NCBI RefSeq assembly: GCF_014203795.1
Contig: NZ_JACHJU010000001.1
Location: forward strand, 124,001-188,000
Direction: 5' to 3'
DNA length: 64,000 bases
Source of the DNA: Streptosporangium album
GTDB lineage: Bacteria > Actinomycetota > Actinomycetes > Streptosporangiales > Streptosporangiaceae
How positions within the stretch are numbered: the first letter of the stretch is position 1; the number at the start of each line of letters is the position of its first letter. Below are positions 17,392-25,659 of this stretch, piece by piece. Under the pieces are notes generated by a model that saw only the letters and a program-made list of their open reading frames with translations, did not search any database and had not been told where the DNA came from. Position numbers and translations under genes: made by a program.

Positions 17392-18483
17392 TCAGCCGAG
17401 GTCGGCGATGGCGGCCACCGGTCCGCCGCCGCTGGGACCCTGGTGGACCGCGGCGACCGAGACGAAGACGGCGGGGTCGCCGGTGACGCTGGCCGCGACA
17501 CCGCCGACGGTGGCCTTGATCTGACGGTGCCAGTGCACGTCGGAGTCGTCGAGCATGATGTTGCGGCGCCCCCGGACGCTGCCCGACGGGTCGGCCTCGC
17601 ACTTCATGAAGACGTTGACCAGCCTGTCGCCCAGGTCGGACGGGTGGGGCCGATCGGGCAGGTCGATGCCGCTGGAACGGATGGCCTCCCAGATGCCGTC
17701 GGCGTCCAGCGCGTCCTTCATGACCGAGTGGCCGATCCGGTAACGGCCGCCGATGCCGCGCACGTTGCCGACCACCACGATCTGCGCGCGGTCCAACTCG
17801 ACGCCCGAGGAGCAGGACGCGACGGAGGAGTACAGCGACAGGTCGCGGTGGATCTGCTCGGCGGTGGGCATCTCGATCTCGCCGAGCGCGACCGCGACGC
17901 CGAGCGCGGTGGTGGAGTTGGAGATGTCCATGGACGGGCCGGTGTCCTCGATGACCACGTCCTTGCCCCGGGACTTGGCGTCGTTGATGGTGGCCAGGGT
18001 CAGCAGGGGCGTCTTGGTCTGGACGTAGTGGACGTCGGCGGGGTCGTCGATCCCGGCGGTCTTCATGGCCTCGCGGACGCCCGCGGCGACCTTCTCCACC
18101 ATGGCGGGACGGCCGATGTCCTCTGGCAGGATGACATCGCTCATCGCGATGCCGACACTGACGCGCGGCTCGTCGCCCGGCTCCGCGTCCGCCGTGGTGG
18201 CGAAGATCGTCGCATGCGGGCTCAGCACGCCGTCGGTGCCGCCGGACCACACCAGCGGCACGCTCTCGGGGGACGGGTGCCCCTTGGCGGCGAGCACCTC
18301 GCGGAAGGCCCGGTCGGCCAGGATGCGGGTGTAGTCGTTCACCCCGCCGTTGCCCTCGGTCTTGCCGATCACCGCGAGCACCCGGTGCGCCTCGATCACC
18401 CCGTCGTCGATGAGCCTGGTCAGCCCGGAGGCGTCGGTCACGCTCTCGATGGCCACCTTGCGCACTTCAATCGGTTCCGGCAT
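17392..18483 (-). CDS. Ring-opening amidohydrolase (cyanuric acid hydrolase/barbiturase family)
   Basis: 363 residues from the ATG at 18483 with GGTGGCAGGG upstream. Three internal repeats, as in AtzD/barbiturase, are recognisable by their Ser-Lys active-site elements: [14 protein letters not shown] with the repeat-1 Lys, [20 protein letters not shown] in repeat 2, and [21 protein letters not shown] with the terminal Gly-rich metal/substrate loop. [18 protein letters not shown] is also characteristic. The family hydrolyses the N-C bond of cyanuric acid or barbiturate. Actinobacterial members are usually barbiturase-like (oxidative pyrimidine breakdown), but the substrate cannot be decided here. 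Confidence 0.85.
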   Translation of the reverse strand: MPEPIEVRKVAIESVTDASGLTRLIDDGVIEAHRVLAVIGKTEGNGGVNDYTRILADRAFREVLAAKGHPSPESVPLVWSGGTDGVLSPHATIFATTADAEPGDEPRVSVGIAMSDVILPEDIGRPAMVEKVAAGVREAMKTAGIDDPADVHYVQTKTPLLTLATINDAKSRGKDVVIEDTGPSMDISNSTTALGVAVALGEIEMPTAEQIHRDLSLYSSVASCSSGVELDRAQIVVVGNVRGIGGRYRIGHSVMKDALDADGIWEAIRSSGIDLPDRPHPSDLGDRLVNVFMKCEADPSGSVRGRRNIMLDDSDVHWHRQIKATVGGVAASVTGDPAVFVSVAAVHQGPSGGGPVAAIADLG

Positions 18484-18911
18484 CCCTGCCACCTTCCCAT
18501 CGGGTCCATTCACTTTCGCACCGCGGTGCCCGCCCGGCGATCACCGCCCCGGTGCCCTCCGGAGGAGCGATCACCGCCCGGTCGTCGCCCTGATCCATGC
18601 GGCGGCGCCCCGGCCTCCGGACCCATGCTGCCCCCGGCGACGTGCTCTGCCGCGGACAACACGCGCGGCCCGGCCGCGGCGGCGGGACGCACCGTCCCTC
18701 AGCCGCCCGGCGACGCACCTTGTCAGGACCGTCACCGCATCGCCGTTGAGCGCGATCAACAGGCGTTCCCCACACCGCGACGTTAACGGCCCGGTACGGC
18801 CCGGCTCATGGGCACTCCTTGCCCAAGGGGACACCGTTCTTCGACAGAACTCACCGCCTTCTCCGGTGCCCCGTGCCGTTCGCCCGACCCCGATCGCGCC
18901 CGTTTGAGGAG
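18484..18911. other. 428-bp gene-free stretch
   Basis: No coding frame with a plausible start, ribosome site and natural composition is seen. It contains two copies of GATCACCGCCC (near 18539 and 18570) and should include the promoter of the amidohydrolase gene. Otherwise unremarkable. Confidence 0.5.
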
Positions 18912-19655
18912 CTACCCGTCCCGCGGTTCCGCGCGCATCCCCCGGGCGATCTCGGCGACGACCCGTTCCCGCTGCGGCTGGAGGTAGAAGTGATCGCCCG
19001 GGAAGACCGTCAGGGAGAAGCCGGAAGCGGTGAGGGCCTCCCAGGACTTGGCCTGGGCCGGGGTGAGCACCGGGTCGGCGTCGCCGACGAGGACGGAGAT
19101 CGGGGTGCGCAGCGGGGGGCCCGGGCGGTGGCGGTAGTTCTCCAGCAGCCGGAAGTCACCGCGGACGTAAGGGAAGACGATCTCGCGTATCGAGCGGTGG
19201 GAGAGGACCTCCAACTCGGTGCCACCGAGCCTGGCCAGCTCGGCCAGGAGCCCCTCGTCGTCGTAGGCCGAGACCTTCCGCCTCTCTGCGGCCTCGTGCG
19301 GTGGCAGGCACCCCGAGGCGAACAGCCTCGCCGGGCGGATCCCGCGCGCCTCCAGCGCACGCGTGACCTCGTAGGCGGCCACCGCGCCCATGCTGTGCCC
19401 GAACAGCGCGAAGGGCCGGTCCAGCAGCGGGAGCATCGCCTCGGTGACCGAACCGACCAGCGTGTCCATGTGCTCCAGAAGCGGCTGGCCGAGCCGGTCG
19501 GCCCTACCGGGCAGTTGCACGCCGTACAGCTCGACGGACTCCGGCAGCGGCCCCGACCAGTCGCGGTAGGCGGCGGCCGACCCGCCGGCGTGCGCGAAGC
19601 AGATCAGCCGCGCGGTCGCCCCCGGACGGGGGTGGAAACAGTGCAGCCAGGTCAT
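18912..19655 (-). CDS. Type II thioesterase (alpha/beta hydrolase)
   Basis: 247 residues from the ATG at 19655 behind GAGGAG. ICFAHAGGSAAAYRDWS and YGVQLPGRADRL are typical type II thioesterase motifs; FALFGHSMGAVAAYE carries the nucleophile Ser, VGDADPVLT the Asp and FPGDHFYLQ the His. These enzymes clear mis-primed carrier proteins of NRPS/PKS lines or siderophore synthetases. No such synthetase lies in the window, so this is an orphan gene. The divergent region at 19656-19914 carries an iron-box-like site, which would fit a siderophore role. Confidence 0.88.
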   Translation of the reverse strand: MTWLHCFHPRPGATARLICFAHAGGSAAAYRDWSGPLPESVELYGVQLPGRADRLGQPLLEHMDTLVGSVTEAMLPLLDRPFALFGHSMGAVAAYEVTRALEARGIRPARLFASGCLPPHEAAERRKVSAYDDEGLLAELARLGGTELEVLSHRSIREIVFPYVRGDFRLLENYRHRPGPPLRTPISVLVGDADPVLTPAQAKSWEALTASGFSLTVFPGDHFYLQPQRERVVAEIARGMRAEPRDG

Positions 19656-19848
19656 GCGCGCTCCTCGCCTCCGGCCCGGGGCCCGTACCCGCGGCGCGTT
19701 CACCGAGGATCGTACGGCCCCTCGGCCCCTCGGCCCACGGCTCCGATCAGACCGTCGCGCGCGGCGATGACGGAGACCACATCCCGGTCCAGTATTTTGC
19801 CTCCGGCGCATTCTCCCTTCAACGACGCCGGAACATAACCGGGTGTTG

Positions 19849-19867
19849 CCCTGTTAGGCTTACCTTG
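19849..19867. promoter_or_regulatory. Iron-box-like (IdeR/DmdR) sequence
   Basis: Against the degenerate 19-bp consensus TWAGGTWAGSCTWACCTWA, positions 5-18 match without a break (19853-19866, GTTAGGCTTACCTT); the outer left four and last base do not. It is between the thioesterase and the CDF exporter. Confidence 0.45.
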
Positions 19868-19876
19868 CTTAACATC

Positions 19877-19890
19877 TGAGCAACTGTTCA
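19877..19890. promoter_or_regulatory. SmtB/ArsR-type operator candidate
   Basis: TGAGCA-AC-TGTTCA (one mismatch between arms) resembles the TGAACA-N2-TGTTCA core bound by metal-sensing SmtB/ArsR repressors. It lies 25 bp before the exporter's likely start. Confidence 0.45.
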
Positions 19891-19914
19891 AGTGTTACTG
19901 GGATGGATCTTGCG

Positions 19915-20865
19915 ATGGGGCATGGGCACGGGCATGGACACGGGCACGGCGCGGACTCCGACCGCCGCTACCTGACGGCGGCGCTCGTCCTGCTGGTCGT
20001 CTTCATGGCGGCCGAGGTCGTCGTCGGCGTCATCGCCAACTCCATCGCGCTGATCTCCGACGCCGGGCACATGCTCACCGACGCCGCCTCCATCGCGCTC
20101 GCCCTGATGGCGATGACCATGGCCGCCCGTCCCGCCCGCGGGGCCTACACCTTCGGCTGGAAACGCGCCGAGATCCTGTCGGCGGCGATCAACGGGCTGA
20201 CGTTCGTCCTGCTCGTCGTCTACTTCGTCTACGAGGGCGTGCAGCGGCTCATCGAACCGCCCGAGGTCAAGGGGCCACTGGTCCTGGGCACGGCCCTGGT
20301 CGGCATCGTGGTCAACGCGGCCGCCGCCTGGCTCATCGCCCGGGCCGACCGCAACAGCCTCAATGTGGAGGGCGCGTTCCAGCACATCCTTAACGACATG
20401 TACGCCTTCGTCACCACCGCGATCGCGGGCGCGGTCGTCTGGCTCACCGGCTGGGGCCGGGCCGACGCGATCGCCGCCCTGGTCGTCGCGGCCCTGATGG
20501 CCAGGTCCGCCTACGGCCTGCTGCGCGACGCCGGGCGCGTCCTGTTCGAGGCGGCGCCTCCCGGCGTGCACCCGGACGAGGTGAGCGCGGCGATCACCAC
20601 CCACCCCGACGTCACCGGCATGGAGGACCTGCACGTGTGGACCGTGACCAGCGGCTTCCCCGCGCTGTCCGCGCACGTGATCGTCAGGACCGGCGGCGAC
20701 TGCCACCGGATCCGCCGGGAGCTCGCCGAACTGCTGCACGAGCGGTTCCACATCGACCACACCACTCTGCAGGTGGATCACGTGCCGGGCACGGCCTGCC
20801 GGATCTTCAAGGCCGCCGAGCGGCCTGCCGCCGGTCCGCCTTCGGCGCACGCGCCCGCTCCCTGA
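19915..20865 (+). CDS. Cation diffusion facilitator (CzcD-like metal exporter)
   Basis: 316 residues from the ATG at 19915, which has GGGATGG 8 bp upstream; the in-frame ATG at 19903 lacks a ribosome site. A His-rich metal loop opens the protein (MGHGHGHGHGHG). Six membrane helices follow, with the transport site HxxxD pairs ISDAGHMLTDA (helix 2) and AFQHILNDM (helix 5). The C-terminal ZT_dimer domain is MEDLHVWTVTSGFPALSAHV. It exports Zn2+ or a similar divalent metal using the proton gradient. Confidence 0.92.
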   Translation: MGHGHGHGHGHGADSDRRYLTAALVLLVVFMAAEVVVGVIANSIALISDAGHMLTDAASIALALMAMTMAARPARGAYTFGWKRAEILSAAINGLTFVLLVVYFVYEGVQRLIEPPEVKGPLVLGTALVGIVVNAAAAWLIARADRNSLNVEGAFQHILNDMYAFVTTAIAGAVVWLTGWGRADAIAALVVAALMARSAYGLLRDAGRVLFEAAPPGVHPDEVSAAITTHPDVTGMEDLHVWTVTSGFPALSAHVIVRTGGDCHRIRRELAELLHERFHIDHTTLQVDHVPGTACRIFKAAERPAAGPPSAHAPAP

Positions 20866-20873
20866 GACGGGCA

Positions 20874-20889
20874 CCGCCCCGCGGGGCGG
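20874..20889. terminator. Bidirectional terminator palindrome
   Basis: CCGCCCCGCGGGGCGG is a perfect 16-bp palindrome placed between the convergent exporter and tetR genes. Confidence 0.5.
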
Positions 20890-20893
20890 GGAG

Positions 20894-21454
20894 TCACGCC
20901 TTGAGACAGGCCTCGAAGACCATGGTGAGCCGCCGGACGACGGCCTCGTGGCCGGGGGATTCGAGCGCGTCGGGACCGTACAGCCGGCTCAGCGTGCCCG
21001 CGCCGGTGATGAGCGCGGTGGCGACGGTCGCCCGGAAGGTCGCGTCGGGGCCCGGCAGCCGGGCGGCCAGCGGTTCCAGGATCGCCGAGGCGACCCGGTC
21101 GCGGATGATCTCGTGGATCTCCGAGCAGGACGACGACCTGACGAGCGCCGCCATGACCGGACTCCCCCGCTCCGATCTGAGCCGCTCGGCGACATACTCC
21201 GCCAGACGGCGGGGCAGCTCCTCCTCGGAGACCTCCAGCACGCCCGGGAAGCGCCCCTGCATCGCGAGCACCTCGGCGAACAGCTCCCGCTTGGTGCCGA
21301 AGTAGCGGTTGATCAACGCGATGTTGGCGCCGGCCTCCGCGGCCAGCAGACGCATCGTCACCTGGTCGTAGCCGAGCTCGGTGAACAGCCGGCGGGCGGC
21401 GTCGAGAATGCGCCGCCGGGTTCCCTCCCGGTCACGATGCCGTATCTCGTCCAC
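20894..21454 (-). CDS. TetR-family regulator of the adjacent efflux pump
   Basis: 186 residues from the GTG at 21454, which lies just behind AAAGGATCGGAAAG. The helix-turn-helix is TRRRILDAARRLFTELGYDQ, VTMRLLAAEAGANIALINRY (residues about 8-50). In-frame codons further up would read through the operator. It is divergent from the MFS pump, with an 18-bp dyad between them, so it very probably represses the pump and itself until a drug-like ligand binds. Confidence 0.88.
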   Translation of the reverse strand: MDEIRHRDREGTRRRILDAARRLFTELGYDQVTMRLLAAEAGANIALINRYFGTKRELFAEVLAMQGRFPGVLEVSEEELPRRLAEYVAERLRSERGSPVMAALVRSSSCSEIHEIIRDRVASAILEPLAARLPGPDATFRATVATALITGAGTLSRLYGPDALESPGHEAVVRRLTMVFEACLKA

Positions 21455-21479
21455 CTTTCCGATCCTTTCAGATTTGACC

Positions 21480-21497
21480 AGTAAACAAGCGTCTACT
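21480..21497. promoter_or_regulatory. TetR operator candidate
   Basis: AGTAAAC-AAGC-GTCTACT: AGTAxAC and GTxTACT arms form an 18-bp dyad broken at one symmetric position. It sits centrally in the 81-bp divergent promoter of tetR and the MFS gene. Confidence 0.65.
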
Positions 21498-21535
21498 AAC
21501 TTCATATGTATCGTACACACATTGGGGGATGGTTC

Positions 21536-23113
21536 ATGCTGACCGAACAACAGGCCCAGGCCGAGGCCGCACCGCGTATGACTCACAAGCAGGTGCTGGA
21601 GGTCCTGGTCGGCCTGATGCTCGCCATGTTGACGTCGATGATCTCGACGTCCGTGGTGGGAACCGCGCTGCCGACGATCGTGGGCACGCTCGGCGGTCAG
21701 GACCAGCTCGCCTGGGTGGCCAGCGCGACCCTGCTCACCATGACGGCCTCCACTCCGCTCTGGGGAAAGCTGTCGGACCTGTACGGGCGCAAGCTCATGT
21801 TCCAGGCCGCTCTGCTGGTCTTCCTTCTCGCCTCCGTCGCCGCGGGCTTCTCCCAGAACATGGGACAGCTCATCGCGGCCAGGGCCGTGCAGGGCATCGG
21901 CGCCGGCGGCCTCGCCGCACTGCCGCAGATCATCCTGGGTGACGTGGTCGAGCCCCGTGAGCGCGGACGCTACTCCGGCTACATCGGCGCGGTGTTCGGT
22001 GTGTCCACCGTGGCCGGGCCACTGCTCGGCGGGTTCATCGTGGACAACATGTCCTGGCGCTGGACGTTCTGGATCTGCGTGCCCCTGGCCGTGGTCGCTT
22101 TCGTCGTCATCCAGAAGGTGCTCAAACTGCCGCTCGTCCGCCGCGACACCAAGGTCGACTGGTGGGGCGCCACCTTCATCACCGGCGGCACCACCGCGCT
22201 GATGCTGATGCTCTCCCTCGGCGGGCAGGAGTTCGACTGGAACTCCGGGTGGGCCTACGGCCTGGGCGCGCTGAGCCTGGCGCTGTTCGGCCTCGCCGTG
22301 GTCGCCGAGCGCCGGGCCGCCGACCCGATCCTGCCGCCACAGCTGTTCCGCAACCACACCGTCGTGCTCAGCGGCCTCGCGTCCCTGCTGGTCGGCGCCG
22401 CGATGTTCGGCGCGCTGATGTTCCTCCCGCAGTACCTGCAGATCGTCAAGGGCATGAGCCCCACCGGCTCCGGCCTGATGACCCTGCCCATGGTTCTCGG
22501 GCTGCTCACCTCCTCGATCCTGGTCGGCCGGTTCGTCAGCAGGACCGGCCGCTGGAAGATCTTCCCCGTCGTGGGCATGCTGCTGGTCGCGCTCGGCCTG
22601 TTCCTGCTCTCCCGGCTGCACGTCGACAGCTCGCTGGCGATCGTCGGCGTCGACATCGCGGTGCTGGGCATCGGCCTCGGCGCGTCCATGCAGATCCTGA
22701 TCCTGGCCGCGCAGAACGCCGTGACCCGCGGCGACCTGGCCTCCACCACCTCGGGAGTGACCTTCTTCCGCTCCCTGGGCGGCGCCGTCGGCGTGGCGGC
22801 CTTCGGCGCCATCCTGACCAACCGGCTCAGCGCGGAGCTGATCTCCCTGGCCAAGGCCGCGCACCTGCCCCTGACCGGCGGCGCGACGCCCAGCCTCGGC
22901 TCCCCTGCCGCCATCCGTCACCTGCCCGCCCCGGTGCTGGAGGTGATCCTGGAGGCCTTCACCCGGGCCATCCACACGGTCTTCCTGGTGGGCGTGCCCA
23001 TCGCCGTCCTGGCCGCGGTGGCCGCCCTGATGCTGCGGGAGATCCCGCTCCGTTCGGCCCAGCCCACCCCTGCCACCGCCGACTCGACCGCTCCCCCGGC
23101 GCCGGTCGAGTAG
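21536..23113 (+). CDS. MFS drug efflux transporter, DHA2 (EmrB/QacA) type
   Basis: 525 residues from the ATG at 21536 behind TTGGGGGAT. Fourteen hydrophobic segments are expected from the pattern. Motif A is GKLSDLYGRKLMF, motif C-like sequence is GPLLGGFIVDNMSWRWTFWI, and ISTSVVGTALPTIV is the DHA2 helix-1 motif. It exports drugs or metabolites with proton exchange. Controlled by the divergent TetR. An inverted-repeat terminator follows. Confidence 0.93.
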   Translation: MLTEQQAQAEAAPRMTHKQVLEVLVGLMLAMLTSMISTSVVGTALPTIVGTLGGQDQLAWVASATLLTMTASTPLWGKLSDLYGRKLMFQAALLVFLLASVAAGFSQNMGQLIAARAVQGIGAGGLAALPQIILGDVVEPRERGRYSGYIGAVFGVSTVAGPLLGGFIVDNMSWRWTFWICVPLAVVAFVVIQKVLKLPLVRRDTKVDWWGATFITGGTTALMLMLSLGGQEFDWNSGWAYGLGALSLALFGLAVVAERRAADPILPPQLFRNHTVVLSGLASLLVGAAMFGALMFLPQYLQIVKGMSPTGSGLMTLPMVLGLLTSSILVGRFVSRTGRWKIFPVVGMLLVALGLFLLSRLHVDSSLAIVGVDIAVLGIGLGASMQILILAAQNAVTRGDLASTTSGVTFFRSLGGAVGVAAFGAILTNRLSAELISLAKAAHLPLTGGATPSLGSPAAIRHLPAPVLEVILEAFTRAIHTVFLVGVPIAVLAAVAALMLREIPLRSAQPTPATADSTAPPAPVE

Positions 23114-23125
23114 TCGCCCCCGCAC

Positions 23126-23162
23126 GTGCCCGGGTCCGGTCCTCTCCACCGGTCCCGGGCAC
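23126..23162. terminator. Terminator after the MFS gene
   Basis: GTGCCCGGG/CCCGGGCAC (23126-23134, 23154-23162) with an inner CCGGT/ACCGG pair forms a long stem around a 7-nt loop. It lies between convergent genes. Confidence 0.65.
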
Positions 23163-23252
23163 CTTCATGCGGAGCGCCGTACGGCCCGGCCCTGAGGGCT
23201 CTTCCCCTCCTACGGCCGCCCCGCTCGACGCGGAGGAACAGAGACGTCCCGG

Positions 23253-24209
23253 CTACCGGCCTGCCAGGCGCTCGACGACCGGCGCCAACGCGTCGACGGG
23301 ACCGGCCATGATCGAGCTGATCCCGAACCGTTCGCGCAGCTCGAGGAACTTCTGGGTCAGTCCGTCAATCGACCCGATGAACATGTTCGGCGAGTCCAGG
23401 ATCTCGTCCGCGGTCATCTCGAATCCGGTGAGCTGCCGCAGTTGATCGGCGCGCCGACCGGCCTCCGCACGGGCGTTGTTGGTGACCACCACGGATCCGC
23501 CGGTGCAGTAGGTGTTGAGCTCCAGCCGGTCGAATCTGTCACCGGCCGCCTCCCGGATCCAGCCGATCTTCTCGGCGGTGGCGTCGGCGGTGATGCTGCG
23601 CGGATCCAGCTCGGGTTTCCCCTGGGCCCCCGGCAACAGCCGTGGTCCCAGCCCGACGATGTCAGCCTGTTCGGCGGCCAGTGTGAGAAGTCGCTTGCCG
23701 CCCCCGCCGACGAACAGCGGGGGATGCGGCCGCTGCGCCGGCTTGGGATGCCCGTCGTGCTCGTTGATCGTGAAGTGCTCGCCGGTGAACGAGAACGGGC
23801 CGTCGCCGAAGCAGCCCTTGAGCACGGCGATCACCTCGCGCAGCCGCGTCACCCTGGTCCCGACGGGCTGGAACGGCAGGCCGATCGCGTCATACTCCGG
23901 CCGGTTCCAGCCCGCGCCGAGGCCGATCTCCAGCCGGCCTCCGGAGAGCAGGTCGAGGCTGGCCAGATCCTGGGCGAGCACGGCCGGGTGACGCAGGTCG
24001 GCGTTGAGTACGTAAGTGCCGATACGGATCCGCTCGGTCACCGCGGCGATCGTGGCCAGCAGCGGGATCGGGGCGTGTTGGGGAAGAAGATGATCCTGGA
24101 GCACCAGTGCGCTGTAACCGATTGATTCGGCACGGCGGGCGGTGTCGGCCAGCTCTTTGGCGTCAACGACACCCGCGGCCGCGGAGGCGGTGAAACGGAA
24201 GGATCGCAT
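23253..24209 (-). CDS. LLM-class (F420-type) oxidoreductase
   Basis: 318 residues from the ATG at 24209, with GAGG 9 bp upstream; a GTG at 24224 is an alternative. The TIM-barrel family pattern is clear: RFTASAAAGVVDAKELADTA, GYSALVLQDHLLP, TERIRIGTYVLNADLRHP, LDLLSGGRLEIGLGAGWNRP and HPPLFVGGGGKRLLTLAAEQ. Actinobacterial members of this length usually use coenzyme F420, though FMN cannot be excluded. Substrate unknown. The ATGATC-N4-GATCAT dyad just upstream may bind a regulator. Confidence 0.88.
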   Translation of the reverse strand: MRSFRFTASAAAGVVDAKELADTARRAESIGYSALVLQDHLLPQHAPIPLLATIAAVTERIRIGTYVLNADLRHPAVLAQDLASLDLLSGGRLEIGLGAGWNRPEYDAIGLPFQPVGTRVTRLREVIAVLKGCFGDGPFSFTGEHFTINEHDGHPKPAQRPHPPLFVGGGGKRLLTLAAEQADIVGLGPRLLPGAQGKPELDPRSITADATAEKIGWIREAAGDRFDRLELNTYCTGGSVVVTNNARAEAGRRADQLRQLTGFEMTADEILDSPNMFIGSIDGLTQKFLELRERFGISSIMAGPVDALAPVVERLAGR

Positions 24210-24224
24210 GTCGCACATCCTCAC

Positions 24225-24240
24225 ATGATCAACCGATCAT
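24225..24240. promoter_or_regulatory. Inverted repeat before the LLM oxidoreductase
   Basis: ATGATC-AACC-GATCAT, perfect 6-bp arms, 16 bp upstream of the chosen start. Possible operator; no regulator gene is adjacent. Confidence 0.4.
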
Positions 24241-24410
24241 CGGCAGCCCGGCGCCACGGGCGGAACACCCCGGGACCTCGGACGGTACGGCGGAGGCGAC
24301 CTGCCACCATGACCATCGGCTACGGACGGACGGCCCGGCGGGAGTCACGGACGGCCCGGGAGGAAAGGCGCCGGGGGGCCGGCCTCCGCCCGGCGAAGCC
24401 TGGAGCGGCA

Positions 24411-24446
24411 CGCGGGGCGGGCGCTCCGGAGAGCGCCCGCCCCGCG
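24411..24446 (-). terminator. Strong hairpin after ahpD
   Basis: Perfect 16-bp GC stem (24411-24426 with 24431-24446) closing a CGGA loop, 17 bp beyond the ahpD stop. No U-tract on either strand. Confidence 0.7.
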
Positions 24447-24462
24447 TAGGAGGGCCGGAGGG

Positions 24463-24999
24463 TCAGACCGCGGTCAGCGTGGCCTCCGACTCCAGGACGG
24501 CGGCGGTGGCGTTGACGACCGCCGCGATCCGGATGGCCTCCTGGATCTGGTCGCGCGGCAGGCCCGACTGGCGCAGCACCTGCTCGTGCGACTCCAGGCA
24601 GCGACCGCAGCCGCCGATCGCGGAGACCGCGAGCGACCAGAGCTCGAAGTCCACCTTGTCGACGCCGGGGCTGCCGATGATCGTCATCCGGAGCTTGGCG
24701 GGCATCGTCGCGTAGGTCTCGTCACCGATGAGATGCATGGACCGGTAGTAGACGTTGTTCATCGCCATGATCGCAGCCGCGCCCTTGGCGGCCGTGAACG
24801 CCTCATCCGAGAGGTGGTCGGCAGCCTCGGCGGCGACTTCGGCGATCACTCGCGGAGACCTGGTCGCCACCGCACAGGCGAGCAGCGTCCCCCAGAGCTG
24901 CTGCTCGCTCAGCGAGGAGGTGGTGACCAGCGAGCCCAGGTTGAGCTTGATGTCCTTCGCGAAACCGGGAAGCGCCCCCTTGAGGTTGTCGATCGACAT
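24463..24999 (-). CDS. ahpD: Alkyl hydroperoxidase AhpD
   Basis: 178 residues. The catalytic CxxC with its His is [11 protein letters not shown] (Cys131, Cys134, His138), and [13 protein letters not shown] is the conserved helix before it. AhpD passes electrons, through lipoylated partner proteins in mycobacteria, to reduce AhpC. Its ATG overlaps the ahpC stop by one base (TGATG), so the two are translated together. Confidence 0.95.
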   Translation of the reverse strand: MSIDNLKGALPGFAKDIKLNLGSLVTTSSLSEQQLWGTLLACAVATRSPRVIAEVAAEAADHLSDEAFTAAKGAAAIMAMNNVYYRSMHLIGDETYATMPAKLRMTIIGSPGVDKVDFELWSLAVSAIGGCGRCLESHEQVLRQSGLPRDQIQEAIRIAAVVNATAAVLESEATLTAV

Positions 25000-25553
25000 C
25001 AGGCGCCGGCCATCAGCTTCTGCGCGTCGAGGCCCGCCTCGCCCTTGTTCCAGTTGCACGGGCAGAGCTCGTCCGACTGGAGCGCGTCGAGGACGCGGAG
25101 GACTTCCTTGACGTTGCGGCCGACGGAGCCCGCGGTCACCATGACGAACTGGATCTCGTTGTTGGGGTCCACGATGAAGGTGGCGCGCTGGGCGACACCG
25201 TCGGCGCCGAGGATGCCCAGCTCGGTGCAGAGCTCGCGCTTGACGTCCGACAGCATCGGGAAGGGCAGGTCACGCAGGTCCGGGTGGTCCTTGCGCCAGG
25301 CGTGGTGGACGAACTCCGAGTCGACGGAGAAACCCAGGACCTGAGCGTCGCGGTCGGCGAACTCGCCCTCCAGACGGCCGAACTCGGCGATCTCGGTCGG
25401 GCAGACGAAGGTGAAATCCTTCGGCCAGGCAAAATAAATCTTCCACTTGCCCTCGTAGGACTTGTGGTTGATCTCGGCGAACGCGTTGTCCGCGTCCAGG
25501 GAGACACAGGCGGTCAGCTCGAACTCAGGAAAGTGGTCACCGACGGTGAGCAA
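24999..25553 (-). CDS. ahpC: Peroxiredoxin AhpC
   Basis: 184 residues. Peroxidatic Cys51 is in DFTFVCPTE and the C-terminal resolving pair is in DELCPCNW (Cys164, Cys166). The start is a TTG at 25553: AAAGGAGA lies 8-9 bp upstream and no other start suits the family N-terminus ([12 protein letters not shown]). It reduces hydrogen peroxide, alkyl peroxides and peroxynitrite. Divergent from oxyR across 106 bp, which must hold both promoters. Confidence 0.96.
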   Translation of the reverse strand: MLTVGDHFPEFELTACVSLDADNAFAEINHKSYEGKWKIYFAWPKDFTFVCPTEIAEFGRLEGEFADRDAQVLGFSVDSEFVHHAWRKDHPDLRDLPFPMLSDVKRELCTELGILGADGVAQRATFIVDPNNEIQFVMVTAGSVGRNVKEVLRVLDALQSDELCPCNWNKGEAGLDAQKLMAGA

Positions 25554-25659
25554 GTCCGGATCTCCTTTGAAGAAAGACGTCGTTGTCGGGGCCTACCCTG
25601 CCGCATCTAACATTGATCCGAGAAATCGAGCAGTCAGACCAATCTGAGAGGCGTTCCCT

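Noticed and set aside
18484-18911. Several short frames on both strands
   Set aside because: Arg/Pro-rich composition, no ribosome sites and no recognisable domain.
18912-19655. Type II thioesterase as part of a biosynthetic gene cluster in this window
   Set aside because: No NRPS, PKS, carrier protein or tailoring genes lie nearby, so it is treated as an orphan.
21455-23149. Minus-strand upstream extension of the tetR frame across the MFS gene
   Set aside because: Low-complexity Gln/Gly/His-rich antisense to a clear transporter. The regulator starts at the GTG at 21454.
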